DNA from: Methanolapillus ohkumae
GTDB taxonomy: Archaea > Halobacteriota > Methanosarcinia > Methanosarcinales > Methanosarcinaceae
Length of the DNA stretch: 64,000 bases
NCBI RefSeq assembly: GCF_032594355.1
Contig: NZ_CP131061.1
Coordinates: forward strand, 1,240,001 to 1,304,000
Reading direction: 5' to 3'
This document shows, piece by piece, positions 61,071 to 64,000 of the stretch. A model generated the notes under the pieces. It worked only from the letters and a program-made list of their open reading frames with translations. It was not told the DNA's origin and ran no database searches. Both the position numbers and the translations under genes were made by a program. Every line of letters starts with the position of its first letter. Within the stretch, counting starts at the first letter, position 1.

Positions 61071-63242
61071 TTACTCATTTTCAACATCCGCTTCGCCTAA
61101 TTTTTCAATCAGCCTGGAAATGACAACATCAGCCGCACCTTCGACGAATTTGATGCTGCCGACCACCAAGTGTCCGCCGCCGTTGACACCCGAGCCGACC
61201 AATTCTTCCCGAAGTTCACGTACGATTTGCGGGATGTTCATCAGAACTTTTTTCGACCGGATAACCGCAAAATCGGGACCCAGTCCCAAGGTAATCACCG
61301 GTTTGTCGGGATAGCGGACATTACACATAATGTCATGAATTTCCCCCGACGTTTTTCCCGGCGGCGGGAATGTAAATTTGTGGGCAAACTTTTCCACGTC
61401 AATCGTATTCAAGACAGCACCGCTTTTGAGCGTTGTCGATTGGACATTGGGAAGACTCACATCCAACTGGTCGCGAATCATGCCGCTTGCCTGTTCGCAA
61501 AGCATTTTCACCAGACGGAGATGGATGTCATGGTCGCGCATATCTAAAATATCATCAATAATTCCGACACCACTTCCGAATTTGAGCCAATACTGTTCAT
61601 AATCCAAAGCAAGCGCCATTTCTTTTAAGTGTTCCAATGTGTATTTTCCCAAAACTAAATCCAAATACTGCTCAAATTCGGGAGCTTGCGAACGGTCGCC
61701 GACACCGGCCACCGCTGCCAAATGATAAATTTGGTCCGACACGTCCGGATTAATCATTCGCGCCACTTCCGTACACAGCATGCCGGCCGTCAGGCCGAAA
61801 TCGCCGCCGACTTTATACGGATTGACATGTGCCAGCAAATAATCATCCGCCGCGTCGTCCGGATGGTGGTGGTCAATCACAACAATGTCCATGCCATACA
61901 CTTGCGTGTGTTTGTAGGCCGGAACATCCTCTTCGGTGGAACCGTTGTCCACCATCACGACCAGCGGCATTGGTTGACCGTAGCGGATTTCATCTTCCAC
62001 CGCGTAGGATACATCTTTGACAACGTCCATCAGTTCGTAAAACGGCGCTTTTGACGGCGACCGCTTGTAAGTTTTGTATTCAGCATCCGAGCCGCCGATT
62101 TCACGAATCAGCGGCAAAATAGCTTTTTCAATCGCAATTGCCGACGTGATTCCGTCCGCATCTGCATGATGGCGCAGAATAATCGGCCGGGAGCGAAAGA
62201 TTGCTTTTCGGATTTCTTTTGCGGCCTGAAGCATCGCCGGGCGAAGCTTTTCTAAAACATCGCTTTGAACCAAAAAAGAGATATCATGCGGCTCAGCCCG
62301 AACATCAATCGCCGCGTCCACGCGCTGTAAAAGAGACTTTGTTTCGTCATCCGAGAGCTTTTTTAAACTCAACAATTCGATTTGAATGGAATTATCTCTC
62401 AGATTGACTTCCCCGACGGCGGCTACAGCCATTCCGGTCATAATTTCAACATAAGAGCGCTTGCCTGCGCTTTCAAAGCCGGCGCAGGGAACAAGACCGC
62501 TTTCATCAGCGATGGTAAAAATCGTCGGCCCGCCGGTTTGTTTGATTTGCAAAACTTCGCCGAGCATCTTGATGACCTTGCCGTTGTCTTTTGCCGTCAA
62601 ATCTCCGATTCGGGAGAGAGGAATTTCTTTTTCTACATCAATGATTTGATAATCCAGCGGTTTTTTGGGCACCAGATCCAATTTTGTGTCCCGGCCCTGC
62701 CGGCTGATGTTTTTGAGCTGAACAATCAAAGAATCGCCTTTTTGAAGACTTGCGTGTCCGGCTTCAAAGTTTTTCTCATGCATGAGTCCTTTGATGCCGT
62801 CGTTGAGTTTGACAAAAGCGCCGAGGTTTGCGACAACGCCGTCCACACAGCCTTTGTAAAGCCTTCCGCTTTCCAAATCATCGTAATCACAGGAATTATC
62901 CAAAACATAAACAACCGACGATGATAAACAAGAATTGCAGATTTCTTCCCCATTGGAATTGAGGTAGGGAATCGGACGCCCGCACCGGCTGCAATTGAGA
63001 GTTTCACCTTTGCCGCGGCATTCATCGCACTTTTGTTTCTTTTCATACGTTTTGGTGCCGCCGCACACATCGCAGGTGCCGCTTACAAAAGAACTTAAAT
63101 TTTTTTCCGAGAGGTCCATTAAGTTGATGGATTTGGTTTTTCCCGAGCCGGTTGAGCCGACTGTGCCGCTGCATTTCGGACAGGGACCGGACTCCAAAAG
63201 AAGAAAACCTTCGCCCCGGCATTTTGAACATTTTTCACTCAT
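61071..63242 (-). CDS. DHH-family (archaeal RecJ-like) phosphoesterase with zinc finger and S1 domains
   Basis: 723 residues from ATG 63242. N-terminal DnaJ-type zinc-binding region: CSKCRGEGF, CPKCSG, CDVCGG, CDECRGKG, CSRCGRPI, CNSC. An S1-like domain (YKGCVDGVVANLGAFVKLND) and an OB-fold (GPTIFTIADESGLVPCAGF) follow. The DHH catalytic core begins near residue 355 with ILRHHADADGITSA; further acidic motifs MVDNGST and VVIDHHHPDD; the C-terminal DHHA1-like GGGHLVVGSIKF. Archaeal RecJ relatives act on single-stranded nucleic acid, some with GINS. Exact substrate unknown here. Confidence 0.9.
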   Translation of the reverse strand: MSEKCSKCRGEGFLLLESGPCPKCSGTVGSTGSGKTKSINLMDLSEKNLSSFVSGTCDVCGGTKTYEKKQKCDECRGKGETLNCSRCGRPIPYLNSNGEEICNSCLSSSVVYVLDNSCDYDDLESGRLYKGCVDGVVANLGAFVKLNDGIKGLMHEKNFEAGHASLQKGDSLIVQLKNISRQGRDTKLDLVPKKPLDYQIIDVEKEIPLSRIGDLTAKDNGKVIKMLGEVLQIKQTGGPTIFTIADESGLVPCAGFESAGKRSYVEIMTGMAVAAVGEVNLRDNSIQIELLSLKKLSDDETKSLLQRVDAAIDVRAEPHDISFLVQSDVLEKLRPAMLQAAKEIRKAIFRSRPIILRHHADADGITSAIAIEKAILPLIREIGGSDAEYKTYKRSPSKAPFYELMDVVKDVSYAVEDEIRYGQPMPLVVMVDNGSTEEDVPAYKHTQVYGMDIVVIDHHHPDDAADDYLLAHVNPYKVGGDFGLTAGMLCTEVARMINPDVSDQIYHLAAVAGVGDRSQAPEFEQYLDLVLGKYTLEHLKEMALALDYEQYWLKFGSGVGIIDDILDMRDHDIHLRLVKMLCEQASGMIRDQLDVSLPNVQSTTLKSGAVLNTIDVEKFAHKFTFPPPGKTSGEIHDIMCNVRYPDKPVITLGLGPDFAVIRSKKVLMNIPQIVRELREELVGSGVNGGGHLVVGSIKFVEGAADVVISRLIEKLGEADVENE

Positions 63243-63444
63243 AATTCTCACTGGGAAGTAAAAACGATATTAGAATATAAATTATTGCAAAAAACGAAAT
63301 AAATCAAAAATAATATTGAAAAATAATATTGAAAAACAGCATCAAATATAAATGAAAAATATTATCCTTTTAAATATTTGTATTTTGTATACATTGTGTT
63401 CATAGATTTTGAAATATTTTATTTTGCAAAACGGAGGCTAAAAA

Positions 63445-64000
63445 ATGATACATGTCATTAAAGAATACGAACGTGTCGTTATTTTCAGAATGGGACGGTT
63501 AAACGGCGTCAAAGGACCCGGTGTTTTTTTTACAATCCCGGTTCTGGACAAATATGAAAAAATCGACATGAGAACCGTCACGATTGATGTCCCGAAACAA
63601 GATATCATTACCAAAGACAACGTGACGATTACGGTGGACGCGATTGTTTACTACAAAGTGGTGGACCCGCAAATGGCCATTACGGAAGTGGAAAACTTCA
63701 AATATGCGACATCGATGCTTGCGCAAACGACACTGCGCGATATTTTGGGACAAATGGAACTCGATGAAGTCTTGACGCAACGTGAAAAAGTCAATGAGGA
63801 ACTTCAGAAATTGCTGGACCGGGATACTGACCCATGGGGAATTCGAGTATCTTCCGTGACGATTCGGGATGTGAGTCTTCCGGACTCGATGTTGCGCGCG
63901 ATTGCAAAACAGGCGGAAGCCGAACGTGAAAAGCGTTCCCGGATTATTTTGGCGGAAGGCGAGCATATTTCCGCAACAAAAATGCGTGACGCTGCCGTGT
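63445..64000 (+). CDS. Stomatin/SPFH (band 7) family protein, truncated by window end
   Basis: The first 185 codons, ATG preceded by GGAGG at 63433-63437. IKEYERVVIFRMGRLNGVKG, GPGVFFTIPVLDKYEKIDMR, VDVPKQ-type and TVDAIVYYKVVDP motifs, then EDILGQMELDEVLTQREKVN-like and DPWGIRVSSVTIRDVSLPDS are the SPFH core. Normally a membrane-inserting hydrophobic N-terminus precedes this core; here an in-frame TAA lies six bases upstream of the ATG, so the protein starts straight at the SPFH domain. Continues past the window. Confidence 0.9.
   Translation, partial: MIHVIKEYERVVIFRMGRLNGVKGPGVFFTIPVLDKYEKIDMRTVTIDVPKQDIITKDNVTITVDAIVYYKVVDPQMAITEVENFKYATSMLAQTTLRDILGQMELDEVLTQREKVNEELQKLLDRDTDPWGIRVSSVTIRDVSLPDSMLRAIAKQAEAEREKRSRIILAEGEHISATKMRDAAV

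Overview
The window is archaeal and almost certainly from an AT-rich methanogen. Evidence: aEF-1A, aEF-2, aIF2-gamma, Spt4, Rpo7, eS24, eS31 and eL30-type proteins, a group II chaperonin, sn-glycerol-1-phosphate dehydrogenase (archaeal lipids), archaeal RNase P RNA, PurP, and methanogenesis marker proteins 2 and 9. The relatives that come to mind for many conserved unknowns (DUF2150, DUF116, UPF0179, the phosphomevalonate dehydratase/UbiD genes) are Methanosarcinaceae; long A/T-rich intergenic spacers and low-copy tandem repeats would fit a host-associated member such as Methanimicrococcus. That placement is inference from recalled families.

Layout. 1-9 kb: a methanogenesis-linked block (marker 9, a CitG-like protein and DUF447 on +; marker 2 and NifB on -), then a metallo-beta-lactamase-fold hydrolase, a HAD phosphatase, a 55-residue zinc ribbon not previously listed among long ORFs and a small conserved protein. 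8.3-9.8 kb: a bacterial-looking insert (secreted protein plus DUF805 membrane protein) bordered by perfect hairpins. 10-17.7 kb: a five-gene MoxR/DUF58/double-VWA membrane operon. 18-22 kb: Trm56, rnpB, two tandem DUF116 proteins and a His-rich protein. 22-27 kb: ferredoxin, UbiD-family decarboxylase and both subunits of phosphomevalonate dehydratase (the archaeal mevalonate branch), then an MJ_1487-family radical SAM protein. 27-35 kb: small membrane proteins, an AroK-like kinase, and a PiT phosphate transporter with its DUF47/PhoU-like partner. 35.7-42.2 kb: the translation operon eL30-like, NusA, uS12, uS7, aEF-2, aEF-1A, uS10. 43.5-47.5 kb: aIF2-gamma, Fcf1-like PIN, Rpo7, Spt4, dephospho-CoA kinase, eS24, eS31. 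48-64 kb: PurP, SpoIIM-like and DUF63 membrane proteins, G1P dehydrogenase, UPF0179, DUF2150, a thioredoxin-CcdA fusion, thermosome, a beta-helix surface protein, a DHH (RecJ-like) protein and a stomatin-like protein cut off by the window end.

Most striking non-coding signal: a roughly 65-bp dispersed element (GC-rich GCGCGCGTTATGGC core, then ATTTTTAAAA, then CAACAAAAACAGTGGG and a T-run) occurs about six times, each time just downstream of a stop codon and in the same orientation as that gene. Two convergent gene pairs also share a second element with a long perfect inverted repeat. Several genes end in perfect stem-loops followed by T-runs, and aEF-1A and the eL30-like gene have unusually long leaders. 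I saw no tRNA, rRNA, CRISPR array, transposase or replication origin.
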